This document shows positions 29,843 to 39,800 of a stretch of DNA of 64,000 nt, piece by piece. The stretch covers positions 1 to 64,000 of the forward strand of contig CANIBP010000033.1 in assembly GCA_947466075.1 (NCBI GenBank), in the 5' to 3' direction. How positions within the stretch are numbered: position 1 is the stretch's first letter; each line of letters starts with the position of its first letter. The position numbers and the translations under genes were made by a program. The notes beneath the pieces were generated by a model. That model did no database searches, had not been told where the DNA came from, and worked only from the letters and a program-made list of their open reading frames with translations. This stretch comes from Verrucomicrobiaceae bacterium (GTDB taxonomy: Bacteria > Verrucomicrobiota > Verrucomicrobiia > Verrucomicrobiales > Verrucomicrobiaceae).

Positions 29843-30766
29843 ATGAAAACCCACACCTTACTGCTCTGCGCCGCCATCACGGCCATCAGCTCCATCCAGG
29901 CCCAAGAGGGCAAAACCGAAGTCAAACCCGCCCAACCTGTCGATGCGCCAGCCGCAGCCACAGCCAATATCCCCATGGATAAGGTGAGCTACTTCATCGG
30001 CAAAAACGTCGGCGGCCAGTTCGCTGGTCAGCCAGAGAAAATCGACATGACCGAGTTCATCGCAGGCGTCAAAGAAGCCCTGACCTCCAAAAAGAGCACG
30101 AGCTTCACCATGGGCACCGGACTAGGCACACAGTTCGCACGTGAAGGCATCGCCGTTGACTTGGAAAAGCTCGCAGCAGGCATTGCCGCAGCCAATAGCA
30201 AAGAACCCGTCAAGGCACCTTTCACGGACGAAGAGCTCACCGCTGCCATGGACATCTTTGAAAAAGCCATGCAGGCCAAACGTGAGGCTAGCATGCCGCC
30301 AGCAGAACGTGCCGCCATGGCCAAACAGCGCGCTGAAGAAGAAGCGGCAATGAAGCAAATGGCCGCCCGTGCAGGTGCTGCAAAAGCTGAAGGTGCCAAA
30401 TTCCTCGGAGATAACGGCAAGCGCAAGGAAGTCACCACCACCAAGAGCGGCCTTCAGTATGAAGTCCTCAAGCCCGGCACTGGACCTAAGCCTGCCATCA
30501 CCGACAGCGTGAACGTTCACTACCACGGCACCCTCATCAACGGCACCGTTTTTGACAGCTCCGTTGAGCGTGGCGAGCCCATCTCCTTCCCGCTTCAAGG
30601 CGTCATCAAAGGCTGGACCGAAGGCCTCCAACTCATGCCCGTCGGCTCCAAGTGGCGCCTCTTCATTCCTTCCGATCTCGCCTACGGCCCTGGCGGTTCA
30701 CCACCCAAGATCGGCCCTGATGAAGCACTCATCTTCGACGTCGAGCTGCTCGGCATCGTGAAGTAA
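29843..30766 (+). CDS. Exported FKBP-type peptidyl-prolyl isomerase
   Basis: 307 residues from ATG 29,843, placing a signal peptide at the N-terminus (MKTHTLLLCAAITAISSIQAQ). An FKBP_N-like helical dimerisation domain follows (KVSYFIGKNVGGQFAGQPEKIDMTEFIAGVKEAL), then a long charged helix (ERAAMAKQRAEEEAAMKQMAARAGAAKAEGAKFL), and the FKBP_C catalytic domain with TTTKSGLQYEVLKPGTG, VHYHGTLINGTVFDSS and GWTEGLQLMPVGSKW...IPSDLAYG. This matches FkpA/Mip. It would fold envelope proteins. Confidence 0.93.
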   Translation: MKTHTLLLCAAITAISSIQAQEGKTEVKPAQPVDAPAAATANIPMDKVSYFIGKNVGGQFAGQPEKIDMTEFIAGVKEALTSKKSTSFTMGTGLGTQFAREGIAVDLEKLAAGIAAANSKEPVKAPFTDEELTAAMDIFEKAMQAKREASMPPAERAAMAKQRAEEEAAMKQMAARAGAAKAEGAKFLGDNGKRKEVTTTKSGLQYEVLKPGTGPKPAITDSVNVHYHGTLINGTVFDSSVERGEPISFPLQGVIKGWTEGLQLMPVGSKWRLFIPSDLAYGPGGSPPKIGPDEALIFDVELLGIVK

Positions 30767-30793
30767 ACCATTCTTCCATCATCAAACCCAAAG

Positions 30794-30819
30794 GGCGATC
30801 CGCGAGGATCGCCTTTTTT
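30794..30819 (+). terminator. Intrinsic terminator after the FKBP gene
   Basis: GGCGATCC (30,794-30,801) and GGATCGCC (30,806-30,813) form an 8-bp perfect stem on a GCGA tetraloop, followed by TTTTTT (30,814-30,819). The stop of the convergent gene overlaps the T-tract. Confidence 0.9.
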
Positions 30820-31933
30820 ATTTCTCTTCAGGTGCCACATGCCGCACGCGCAGATGTGCGAGATAAATATTCGCCGGATTGTTCCCCACGCCCTTCGGCT
30901 GCGGGTATTCGTGCGAGGAATAATAAGCCAGCAGCACCTCATCACCCGACACGCCGTCAGCAAAGCTCTGATAGGCACCATCACCGCCACTGGGCATGAT
31001 CCACGGCTTCTCCACACCTTCCGCCGTCACCGTCCATACCTTGCAGACCGATGGGAAACCCGTCGTTTTCTTCTCCGGCAGCGCACGTGCTGCCAGCAGC
31101 ATGCCTCCGCTCTTGGTGCGATGCAGCGCCGGGCCACCGAAGTTCCACGCATCCGTTTGAAACGCCTTCCACGGCCCCAGCGGTCCTTTACCAAGCACAA
31201 CGATGCCCGGATTGCCGTTGCGGATCGCGCTCACCAGCGTGCCGTCCGGCGTCCACGCCACATCCGCCTCATGGCCCCAGCCCGTGCCGCCCGCTTGATT
31301 CAGCGCGCTCGTCGGCCCCTCGCCATAGCTGTTCATCCCCTTGAACTTCACCCCGTCCTCCGAACGAAACAAAATCAGGCCAAACGAACCCTTGCTGTCC
31401 TTCCCAATGATGCCGCAGCGCCCCAGGCTGTAAAACGCCCCATCCGGCCCCTGGCGAATGCGAAAAAGCCATTTCCGCTGCGAGGTGAACGTCAGCCGAC
31501 TGTCCGCCTTCGGTTCCACAAACTCCGTCTCCAGCTCCTTCGGCTCGCTCCAACTCAAACCGTCCTCCGACTGCGAGTAAAAATCCTCCTTTGAGTGAAA
31601 CACGAGCTGCACCTTGCCTTTGTTATCAAACACCAGCGGATCACGGCAGTCATGATCCCGCGTGAACGACGCCACCTTCTCCCACTTCGACAAATCCTTC
31701 GCCGCAGCACGAATCACCACAATGTCCGACTTCTCCGAGCCATGTCCTTCCCCACTGCGAAACGTCACATAATAAAAGTCACCTACGCGCGCAATGCCCG
31801 GAAACCCATTGTGTTTCCCATCCGCCCAGATCGACTGGACCCACACGCTCTGCACATGCGCCTTTGGAAACGGCGCGATGTCCTGGGCATGGAGCGACGA
31901 AACGAGCGCGAGCAGGGCGAGAAGTGTTTTCAT
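30818..31933 (-). CDS. Secreted sialidase-like beta-propeller protein
   Basis: 371 residues from ATG 31,933, followed by a signal peptide (MKTLLALLALVSSLHAQ). Repeated strands with aromatic and Asp-box-like segments occur (FYYVTFRSGEGHG, DPLVFDNKGKVQLVFHSKEDFYSQSEDGLSWSEP, FRSEDGVKF, DVAWTPDGTLVSAIRNG), so a six-bladed propeller of the sialidase superfamily is likely. The RDPLVF and SEDGLSWS segments fit. True sialidase arginine triads cannot be confirmed by eye, so hydrolytic activity is uncertain. The gene lies in a minus-strand set with a DUF4838 protein, suggesting secreted glycan-related work. Confidence 0.65.
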   Translation of the reverse strand: MKTLLALLALVSSLHAQDIAPFPKAHVQSVWVQSIWADGKHNGFPGIARVGDFYYVTFRSGEGHGSEKSDIVVIRAAAKDLSKWEKVASFTRDHDCRDPLVFDNKGKVQLVFHSKEDFYSQSEDGLSWSEPKELETEFVEPKADSRLTFTSQRKWLFRIRQGPDGAFYSLGRCGIIGKDSKGSFGLILFRSEDGVKFKGMNSYGEGPTSALNQAGGTGWGHEADVAWTPDGTLVSAIRNGNPGIVVLGKGPLGPWKAFQTDAWNFGGPALHRTKSGGMLLAARALPEKKTTGFPSVCKVWTVTAEGVEKPWIMPSGGDGAYQSFADGVSGDEVLLAYYSSHEYPQPKGVGNNPANIYLAHLRVRHVAPEEK

Positions 31934-31953
31934 GCAGCCCAAAACGCCGCCAC

Positions 31954-32352
31954 TCAGCCAATCTTCACCGGCAGAAGCAAATGCAGCTCCGTGAAGCTGC
32001 GGTAAAACTCCATCGCAGGCCGTGAGGGATCAACTTCATGCTCCGCGGCCATCTGTGCAAAGAGTGGACCGATCTGGGCGATGTTCTTCTGCCAATCCTC
32101 CAGCTTGATTCGCGCACAAGGTCCACCAGCCACTTCGATGACCGGCAGGCCTGTCACACGTTCTTCCAGCTCTCCATCGGAGACGAGTCCGGCGAAATAT
32201 TCGTCTTCAATGATTAACCCATAAGCCTTGCGGCCTTTGATCTTCCGTTTCGATTCGATCTCTTGCCAAGCACCGCGAATACCTTCTGGAAACGACTTCG
32301 CTTTCACCGTGATGAGGCGCAGTGGTGGCTGTTGAATGATCTGAGATTTCAT
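31954..32352 (-). CDS. GyrI-like small-molecule-binding domain protein
   Basis: 132 residues. It starts PPLRLITVKAKSFPEGIRGAWQEIESKRK and contains KAYGLIIEDEYFAGLVSDGE and LPVIEVAGGPCARIKLED; this succession is that of the GyrI/AraC-effector-binding (SOUL-like) fold in stand-alone form. Such domains bind hydrophobic or cationic small molecules. There is no DNA-binding domain. The ATG overlaps the stop of the DUF4838 gene (32,349-32,352), so the two are translationally coupled. Confidence 0.75.
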   Translation of the reverse strand: MKSQIIQQPPLRLITVKAKSFPEGIRGAWQEIESKRKIKGRKAYGLIIEDEYFAGLVSDGELEERVTGLPVIEVAGGPCARIKLEDWQKNIAQIGPLFAQMAAEHEVDPSRPAMEFYRSFTELHLLLPVKIG

Positions 32353-34775
32353 CGTGGAGCATCCTTCATCACCACTTCCTCCGGCAGCAACAATTCACTC
32401 GCATCGCGTGCCAGACATGGCGGTACGGTCATGAGGAAACGGTTGCCGGCGCAGTGCTTGAAGCTCCAGAGTTTGCCATCTTCTCCCGCTGGAACGGGGA
32501 TGCTGAAGTAACCGGGTTTATCACTAAAGGTGTGTACCGTCTTGTGTGCGGGATTGAGCACGAAACCTTCGCCTTCGCTGAAACCGCCAATGATCTTCGT
32601 GCCCTTCGGCACATAGAAGTAGAGATGCCAGCGACCAAAGAGCTTCGCGGGTTGCTCCTGACTGCTAACGACGGTCATCGGCATGGCATCTGGCCACGAA
32701 ATGAGCGTTCCTTGCGTGGCGTCGCTGACTTCGATGCGATGCAGGCCGGGGAAGTTGGTTTTGAATTCGATCGCGTGATCCGCTTTGTCTGGTGGGATCT
32801 CGAAATGTGCCACTGCTTTGCTTTCAACATCTGCGAGCGGATAGAGATCGACCTTTGCGGTGCCACGGCTCGGGTAGATGATGCCAGCCCTGCCGGTGAG
32901 TTTGATAATGGCGGGTTCCTTATCGATCCAAGTCCAAAAATCGCGCACGCCTCTCAAATAGATGCCTGCATTGCCCTGCGGCACTTTGGGGAGCATCAAG
33001 GCGGTCGCAGGCACGAGTTTGTTGCTGTATGCGACGGGCGCAAAGTCGAGCAATTTGCGATTCGCGATGCCTTCGCGGATGAAGCCGGCGATTTGATCGG
33101 TCGTGAAGGCTTCATCGGACTTCCAGGGGTTCGTCGCATCAGGATCACTGTATTTGGCCATCGCTGGCAGTGCGACGGACTTGTCGCGGTTCGGCAGATC
33201 ACGCCACAGCGCCTTCACATGCACCATGCCCGTGTGCCGGATGCGCCAGATGAAACGAAAGAGCTGCTCAAAGGCCGCCTGGCGTTCCTTGCCCTGTGCA
33301 GAGGCGTAATCGTGATACAGCTCGACGTAGCGCGTGTAGAGTGTGAGATCATCCAACCGTACACGAATCGCCGCATCACGGGTCAAAGCGTGTGCTTCAT
33401 CGAGCAGGCGAAACATTCTGCCGAGCAAGTCATCGCTGAGAGCCTGGCGCTTTGTGCCATCCAGCAGTGCATAAAATTTCGCCATCGGGGCGCGGGCAGG
33501 ACCAAAAGATTTGTCGAGGAAGTCAGCGGTGAGCGCCTCGATCTTCTGCGCTTCTTTCACATCCCACATCATGCGCGTGGCGAGATAGTAACCGAGCCCA
33601 TTCGGGCCGAAGTTATCGCTCGATTCCGCCGACATGAAGCGCGCGCCGCTTTCATGGAAGTGCGGGATGGTCGTGCGCAGATACTCGATGTTCCCACCGC
33701 GTGCCGCACCGGGCAGGTCACGATCCCAGGTGTTCACGCTGTAGTATTCGCGGATGCCCAGCGTCTTCGCTTTCGCCTGCCAGCCGGAGATGAGTTGATC
33801 GATGGTATAACCACCACGAATGAAGCCTGTGGCCACACTGATGACGACTTGTGGATGCGCCTGGATGGATGGCGGCGGCGAGTGCTCGCTGTAAGCATAC
33901 ATACCAATTAATCGGCCCGGTTTGACCGCATTCACCGCTTCGGCCACGTCATTGGCCAGCAGCAGCGCGCGATCCGACACGCTGCCGATCTTCGCGCACT
34001 CCGCACACTCGCACCAGCCGCCGCCGTCGCTCGGATCGCTTGAAATCGAGTCGAGCGCCGGATCTTTGGCAAACTGCTCCAGTGCGTCCTTCACCACGAG
34101 TTTCCTCAATCCCTCATTCGCGATGCAGAACTTTGGCTTTTGCCGTTTCCCGTCCACCAGGGCCAAAAACTCCGGATGTTTCGCAAATTCATCCTTCTGC
34201 CGACTCATCACACCATCATAGGAATGGCCTGAACTCAGCGTGATGCCCGACGTCGCGCGATTTCGCCTGCACCACTCATCATAGGCCTCGTCACGCTCCT
34301 TCAGATAGCCAAAACCCGCCCAAATCCTCCGCGCGTGGTAATCCGGCGACTCACTCACATCCACGTCAATGCTTAGCGAAGGTGTCTGCGGCACAACCTC
34401 CCACGTCTTGCCCGGAAAGAACTGCCGAATGCCCAGGCGATGCAGCAGATCCCACACCGCATGCTCCACCGTCTTTGGCGTGTTGCCAAGAATCACGAGA
34501 CGCCCTTTCTCACTCCGCATTGTGTAGTCCTCCCGTTCCGTGATCGCGTTCGGGGCCGTGTTGAGGCCAAGGTAGATACCACGTTGCTCCGTCGAGGTCT
34601 CGACAGCGAACTCGGCCCCCGTCAGGCGTTTCAGCATGGCGGCGAGTTCAGCGCCAAGCGGTTTTGTTTCTTCTGAAACGACGATGGGAACCAATGCGCG
34701 ACCCTTTTCGGCAATCGAGATGGATTCAGCACGAAGCGATGAACTGAGGATGAGCAAAATGAGCGCACGAGTCAT
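32349..34775 (-). CDS. Secreted DUF4838 protein (putative glycoside hydrolase)
   Basis: 808 residues from ATG 34,775 (an ATG at 34,784 is also possible); a signal peptide follows (MTRALILLILSSSLRAES). An alpha-glucuronidase-like N-terminal domain occurs (LGAELAAMLKRLTGAEFAVET... EHAVWDLLHRLGIRQFFPG), then the central DUF4838 TIM-barrel-like part (SSDPSDGGGWCECAECAKIG, YSVNTWDRDLPGAARGGNIEYLRTTIPHFHESGARFMSAESSDNFGPNGLGYY). The CxxC pair in WCECAEC is a family hallmark. A beta-rich C-terminal domain follows. Likely a polysaccharide-degrading enzyme; substrate unknown. Confidence 0.82.
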   Translation of the reverse strand: MTRALILLILSSSLRAESISIAEKGRALVPIVVSEETKPLGAELAAMLKRLTGAEFAVETSTEQRGIYLGLNTAPNAITEREDYTMRSEKGRLVILGNTPKTVEHAVWDLLHRLGIRQFFPGKTWEVVPQTPSLSIDVDVSESPDYHARRIWAGFGYLKERDEAYDEWCRRNRATSGITLSSGHSYDGVMSRQKDEFAKHPEFLALVDGKRQKPKFCIANEGLRKLVVKDALEQFAKDPALDSISSDPSDGGGWCECAECAKIGSVSDRALLLANDVAEAVNAVKPGRLIGMYAYSEHSPPPSIQAHPQVVISVATGFIRGGYTIDQLISGWQAKAKTLGIREYYSVNTWDRDLPGAARGGNIEYLRTTIPHFHESGARFMSAESSDNFGPNGLGYYLATRMMWDVKEAQKIEALTADFLDKSFGPARAPMAKFYALLDGTKRQALSDDLLGRMFRLLDEAHALTRDAAIRVRLDDLTLYTRYVELYHDYASAQGKERQAAFEQLFRFIWRIRHTGMVHVKALWRDLPNRDKSVALPAMAKYSDPDATNPWKSDEAFTTDQIAGFIREGIANRKLLDFAPVAYSNKLVPATALMLPKVPQGNAGIYLRGVRDFWTWIDKEPAIIKLTGRAGIIYPSRGTAKVDLYPLADVESKAVAHFEIPPDKADHAIEFKTNFPGLHRIEVSDATQGTLISWPDAMPMTVVSSQEQPAKLFGRWHLYFYVPKGTKIIGGFSEGEGFVLNPAHKTVHTFSDKPGYFSIPVPAGEDGKLWSFKHCAGNRFLMTVPPCLARDASELLLPEEVVMKDAPR

Positions 34776-34792
34776 GCAACCCATACGGTAGC

Positions 34793-34922
34793 CGGAGCGC
34801 AAGTGTGTCGGAGACCACTCGCCTGTTTGGTTTTGCGGTAACGAGTGACGAAAGAGCATGCTTCAAGGACTCCGACGCTCTGAGAGAATGAGGCGAGTAG
34901 GCTACGCCATACTCGCGCTCCG
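34793..34922. repeat. REPIN-like element, left copy
   Basis: A 130-bp element bounded by CGGAGCGCAAGT and its near-inverted end ACTCGCGCTCCG. Inside are GACCACTCGCCT and GAGGCGAGTAGGC, which can pair. It is closely related to the copy at 35,553-35,683, in the same orientation, and its right part overlaps the 3' end of the RAYT gene. Confidence 0.8.
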
Positions 34923-35492
34923 TGACTTCGAGGCGCTGCTCCAGGGCCAGTCGCTGGCTCGGGGGACAAGACCGGCCTTCACGGGATTGCCTTCGATGTA
35001 GTCTTTCTCAGCCCACTGGTGCTCGTCATCGCGCATGAAGGTGTCAAAATAGTCTTCCTGCCAGAGAGGACCGGATCGCTGGAGGTGCTTGTTGATCTCC
35101 CGAGCCGTGAACGTCTTCCACGAATGGATGACTTTGCCCAAAGGATGACCCGCGAAGGTTTCAAAGAGGACGTGGACGTGATTTGGCATCACACACCAAG
35201 CGATGAGCCGATAGCGTTGCGTGTGGAAATGCAGTATCGCGTTTAGGACGATCTCAGCACACTCAGGCTGGCGGAGAATGCACGAACCGCCCCCTTGATC
35301 GAGGTTATGCTCAATCTGACGAATACGCTCCGCGTCATCGGTGATTTGGAGGAGATGTTCCCACTCACCGCACTTTGTTTTCGGCAGCGAATCCGCCAGA
35401 CGAAAGGTCACTGCCTGTACGAGACCCGGTTTGTCGTAGTGCGGCAGATAACCTCGAGCGGTCCAGCCAGAATGGTCTTTCGAAAGCGACAT
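34902..35492 (-). CDS. REP-associated tyrosine transposase (RAYT, Y1 family)
   Basis: 196 residues. The HUH motif is WCVMPNHVHVLFE (H105, H107), and the catalytic tyrosine lies in LWQEDYFDTFMRD (Y148), with the typical SWKTFTAREINKHL between. These proteins are single-copy transposases that bind and cut REP hairpins and are thought to spread REPINs. The last ten codons (SKSRSASMA) are read from the flanking REPIN, showing intimate linkage of gene and element. All catalytic residues are present. Direct REPIN copies flank the gene on both sides. Confidence 0.93.
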   Translation of the reverse strand: MSLSKDHSGWTARGYLPHYDKPGLVQAVTFRLADSLPKTKCGEWEHLLQITDDAERIRQIEHNLDQGGGSCILRQPECAEIVLNAILHFHTQRYRLIAWCVMPNHVHVLFETFAGHPLGKVIHSWKTFTAREINKHLQRSGPLWQEDYFDTFMRDDEHQWAEKDYIEGNPVKAGLVPRASDWPWSSASKSRSASMA

Positions 35493-35552
35493 GCGTGTTG
35501 AAGTACTCGTTCGGACCCAAGACGGTCAAGCAAGAAGGTAGCGACGCGCGCA

Positions 35553-35683
35553 CGGAGCGCGAGTGTGTCGAAGACCACTCGCCTGTTCGGTTTAGCGTGA
35601 GCGAATGGCGTGAAGGCTGTCTTTGTGCACTTCGCCGCGCTGGGAGGAAGAGGCGAGTAGGCTAAAGCCATACTCGCGCTCCG
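35553..35683. repeat. REPIN-like element, right copy
   Basis: A 131-bp element with outer ends CGGAGCGCGAGT and ACTCGCGCTCCG and inner pair ACTCGCCT/AGGCGAGT. It shares long blocks with the left copy, including GTGTGTCG, AGACCACTCGCCTGTT and GGCGAGTAGGCTA; the middle has diverged but retains a stem. Both copies run in the same direction. Confidence 0.85.
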
Positions 35684-35699
35684 TGTGGCGTTGTTTGTA

Positions 35700-35728
35700 G
35701 TGCGAGTGTGTCGAAGACCACTCGCCTA
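35700..35728. repeat. Half REP element
   Basis: GTGCGAGTGTGTCGAAGACC then ACTCGCCT repeats the left half of the REPIN 17 bases after the right copy ends. No right half follows, so it is an orphan REP unit in the gap before the metallophosphoesterase gene. Confidence 0.8.
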
Positions 35729-35768
35729 TTGAGTTTTTCGGAGTCTATAGGCCTAAGGGCCGATCTCC

Positions 35769-36827
35769 TCAGGCCAGGTCGAACCGCCATACCTGTGGTG
35801 TCCATGCACCCGTCTGCCAGCCGTCCTTGGTGGCAAACTCGCGCACGAGCAGCTCGCGGCTCGTCACTTCCACATGCAGCAGCGCCTGCGCCTCGCTGTG
35901 GAAGTGTGCAGCGTTGTCGGTGTTGAGGAAGGGGTAACCTTGGGCGGCTTTGGCGTCGTTGGTGCCGTTCCACTTGAAGATGTTTCGCACATGCGTGTGG
36001 CCGCATAGCAGCGCGGCAATACGGTAAGGCTTCAAGGCGCTGTGATACGCGGCCACGTCGGCATAGTCCCACTCGTTATGAAGCACCTTCTCGTCCGGCA
36101 CGGGGACACTGTAACGCGCGACATCCACATGATGCACGATGACCACAGGGCGACCGCTATCACCCACATGCTCGGCGAGATCGCGCTTCATGAAGTCGAG
36201 ACTGTCGAGCGGTGCGTAGCGGCGCTTTCGCGTCACTTCAGGCACTTGACCGACGACGATGCCTAGCGCGATGAAATGCACACCGGCCCAGTCCCATGAG
36301 TAATGCAGGCCGTTGGGCGACACGTTCTTCAATCCGGCGCGGCGCTGGTTACGCTGTTTGATGAGACTAATCATCGGCGTGTCGCCGTGTGGGGCATCGT
36401 GATTGCCATGCACCTCGCGCACGCCCCAGCGCAGCTTCCCATCGCCGCCGTTGAGGCCCCAGTCTGCCACGAATGCAGCGGCCTCGGTCTCGACCATCTT
36501 GTTCTTCGACGGTCCTTTGTCGCCGTTGTCGATGATGTCGCCGCAGTGAATCACACCGTGCGGCACCGCCACCATGCCGCCACCAGCATCCTTGGAATAC
36601 GCAGTGCCTGGCAACTCATTCATCCAGCGAACCAGACGCGCGTTGTAGCGCGCCGAGATTTCGTCCATGCGGCCAAAATCTTCACTCTGCGCGCAATAAT
36701 GCGTGTCACCCACGACAAAGAACGAGGCGCGATCCACAGGTGCGTCCGCTGCAAACGGGCGCGATGACATGGCCGAGGCCGCGCCACTCAGCGCGAGCTG
36801 TTGGAGGAAGCGACGGCGTGTGTTCAT
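35769..36827 (-). CDS. Tat-exported calcineurin-like metallophosphoesterase
   Basis: 352 residues. A twin-arginine-like signal (MNTRRRFLQQLALSGAASAM) is followed by the phosphoesterase metal motifs in order: VVGDTHY (D41, H43), HCGDIIDNG, HGNHD, VIVHHVD and LCGHTH. These bind a di-metal centre that cleaves phosphate esters. The substrate is unknown. Its start is 12 bases after the stop of the giant heme dehydrogenase, so they form one operon, and it may be exported along with it. Confidence 0.9.
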   Translation of the reverse strand: MNTRRRFLQQLALSGAASAMSSRPFAADAPVDRASFFVVGDTHYCAQSEDFGRMDEISARYNARLVRWMNELPGTAYSKDAGGGMVAVPHGVIHCGDIIDNGDKGPSKNKMVETEAAAFVADWGLNGGDGKLRWGVREVHGNHDAPHGDTPMISLIKQRNQRRAGLKNVSPNGLHYSWDWAGVHFIALGIVVGQVPEVTRKRRYAPLDSLDFMKRDLAEHVGDSGRPVVIVHHVDVARYSVPVPDEKVLHNEWDYADVAAYHSALKPYRIAALLCGHTHVRNIFKWNGTNDAKAAQGYPFLNTDNAAHFHSEAQALLHVEVTSRELLVREFATKDGWQTGAWTPQVWRFDLA

Positions 36828-36839
36828 GGTGCGCGAGCT

Positions 36840-39800
36840 TTACTTTCCGCTGCTCCACTTGGCGGCGTTGATGAGGATCTGCTGGTAAGGCTTCAAGTCA
36901 TGCACGCGGGCATCATGGCCGAGAGCGAGGCCGACGATCTTGGCTTTGGGGTGCTCGGTGATCCAGACGCTCGGGTGTGGGGCCTTGTATTTGTCACTGG
37001 GGCTGGTTTCGGCGAGGACGGTGATCTTGGCGGTACCGGGTGGGGTTTTGTCGGGCTCGGCGTTCACGTAATAGAGTTCGTCTTCGACGGTGAAGCTCGC
37101 AGGCACGTCCTTCATCACGGGATGGTCGGCTTTCACGGCTTTCACATCGAAGGGATGGATCCTGTCGTGGCCGCGAGCACCACCGCCGACGATTTGGGCG
37201 TTCAGCTCAGGCCAGCCGGGGAAGCCATACCAGGTGCCGGGGTGGAGCATCACGATGCCTTTGCCGGCGGCCGCGAAATCGAAGAGCGCTTTGCGATACA
37301 CGGCGGTGTCGAAGAATTTGCGGTTCACGCTGATGATGGCGACGTCGGCATTGGCGAGTTCGGGGGCGGCTTGATCGCGGTCTTCGGTGTAGTGGACGCT
37401 GAAACCGGCGGTCTTGAGTGTGGCGACATCCGTTTTGCCGAAGAACTCGGCGAAGTTGTGTGAGGAACCGCCGCCAATGACGAGGATTTTCGTTTTACCG
37501 GCTTCCCACTTCACGGGTGTGGCCGGAACGAGTGGTCCGTCGCCTGGGCCTCCTTGCTTTGGAGCATCACCGACGGGAGCGCGGGGACTCTTGCCCGCCT
37601 CATTCTTCTTCGCGCCTTTGCCGCCTTGGTTGGGATTGCGGACAGGAGTGTCCGCGCTCCTCTCGGTGCTGGTGGTGATGGCAACGGTGCAGGGGGTGAT
37701 GATGCTGCCACTGGTTTCGAGCGTGATCTTCTTGAGCGCGGCTTTTTTCTTCAAATTGATGGCGAGGTAACGCAACTGACCACGGCGGGTGAAGTCGCCG
37801 GCATTGTCGCTCAGCGGCACTTCGGCTTTGCCGATGTAGTCGGCGAAATGCTCACCGTTTTTGAGCACAATGGCTTCTTTGTCGCCGTCGGCGTATTCAA
37901 CGTGCACGGTCATGGCCGGTTTGCCGATGTCGCCGTCACCGCCGAAGGGCCAAGCCCATGCTGCAACGCCGCCGAGCATGTGTACACTGGCGGCGGTGGC
38001 ATTGGTGGCGAGTTCGACTTTGACGGGATGTCCCTCAGCGACGGAGCCTTTGGGGCCGCCTTTGAGGGCGATGAAATTGGCGCCCGACTGTGATTTCTCA
38101 GGGTCCATGATGAAGAATGGCACGCCATTCACCGTGACGTTGCCAAACTTGTGCAGCGTGACGGTTTCATCCTTAGCGTCTTCGCGAGCGTAACATCCCT
38201 GGCGGCTGTCGGCATTGTAAACGGCACGCAGATCCATGACGCGGAAACGATTGTCCGCACTGCCGCAGACGAAGGCGAGAATGTCGCGCAGGCTCTCAGC
38301 GCCGAGGGCATCGAGTCCATCCGGCATGAGGCTGCGCTTGGTGTTTTCGCGATTGGCGATGTCGGCTTTGTTGATCTCGAAATCACCGGCTTGATTGCGC
38401 AGCGTGAGGCTGGCGGTGTTCTCGCTGGCGATGATGCCGGCGAGCGTTTCGCCATTCTTTTTGGTGATGTTCCAAGCCCAGAAGGTGGGATCGACTTCGC
38501 GGTTGGGGTCGATGATGTGCACGAGCAACTCGGCAGGTCCGTGTGCGCCCATGCCCATGAGGGAAGGGCCGACATCACGCGTGCCGACATCGCCATACTT
38601 GTGGCAGATGGAGCAGGCGGCGGTGAAGATCATCTTGCCCTTCGTGGCATCTCCAGGCTTCTCCACTTCAGGCGCGAACTGCGCAATGAGCGCATTCTTG
38701 GCCTTCGCGTTCGGGTTGAGCTTATCCATCATCGCATTGGCTTGCTTGGCGACCTGCTTGTTCGGATGCGTGCGAAGTCGAGCAATGTTGCCTGGGCCAA
38801 TGAGCTTGGGATCGATCTTGCCATCGGCAATGGAAGCCAGCAGCGCCAGCGAAGACTCAGGACGCTTCAGGATGGCGTCGAAGGCTTGAGTTTGCAGCAC
38901 GGGCTTCAGCCCGTTCAATGATGTGACGAGAGCGTTCGTGTCTCCCTTTTCGCTCAAGGCGGTGATGATGGCTACCTGGAGTGCCTGTGGAGCTTCCGGA
39001 CCGGCTAAAGCCCGAACGACGAGCTCAGATGCGTCGCCACCGACACCGATGAGCGCTTGTGCGGCACTGATGCGTGCTTCAACAGGTGCTTTGTCGTTGG
39101 AGAGCTTCGCGCCGAGGTTGGCGAGCTGCGTTTTGACTTCACCTGCGAGCGCTCCGGCCTTGTCCCACTTCGCCACGAGCGGCAAGGCCGCGCCTGCGGT
39201 GCTTGGATTCGCGAGGAGTTTCTTCAATGCCTCGGTGAGCGCAGGCGTGAGCGTGGGGATGTCGTTCACTTGCTGCGCGATGCCTTGCAGGATGATGATC
39301 TTCAGAGCATCCGCCTTTGACTCCGCACTGGCGCAGGCAGCGATGAGTTTGGCAGCATCTTTCGAGATCGCGTTGCTCAAGAGGGCGCTTACCAGGGCCG
39401 GATAGGCTTCTGGTGTGGAACTCGCGAGTGTCTCAGTAATCATTTCCAGTGCATGATCAGACAGTGCAGCAATGACCGCAGAGCGATTCCAGTCATCTTG
39501 CGAATTTCTAAAGCGAGTGGCCAGGCTTGCACGGATTACTGTTTCGCCACTCAACTCCGAGGCGGCATTCGCCACATCGGGACGCTGACTCAAGTCTGCG
39601 ACCACCCTTGCCACCGAACGGATCACGACCTCTCGTTCACCAGGCTTCGCCTCTAGCTGCTTTGTAATCGATGGTATCGCACTCTGGAAAGCCAGCACTC
39701 TAGATCCGTTCTCTGGGGAGATGTTCAGGCTCGCCTGCCCTTTGGATTTTTCTAAAGCATTGGCTTCCGCAAGAAGGCGCATCGCGGTCTTCTTGGTGTG

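Noticed and set aside
32454..33911. 485-codon open frame antisense to the DUF4838 gene
   Set aside because: Shadow of a gene with signal peptide and family motifs; the antisense sequence has none.
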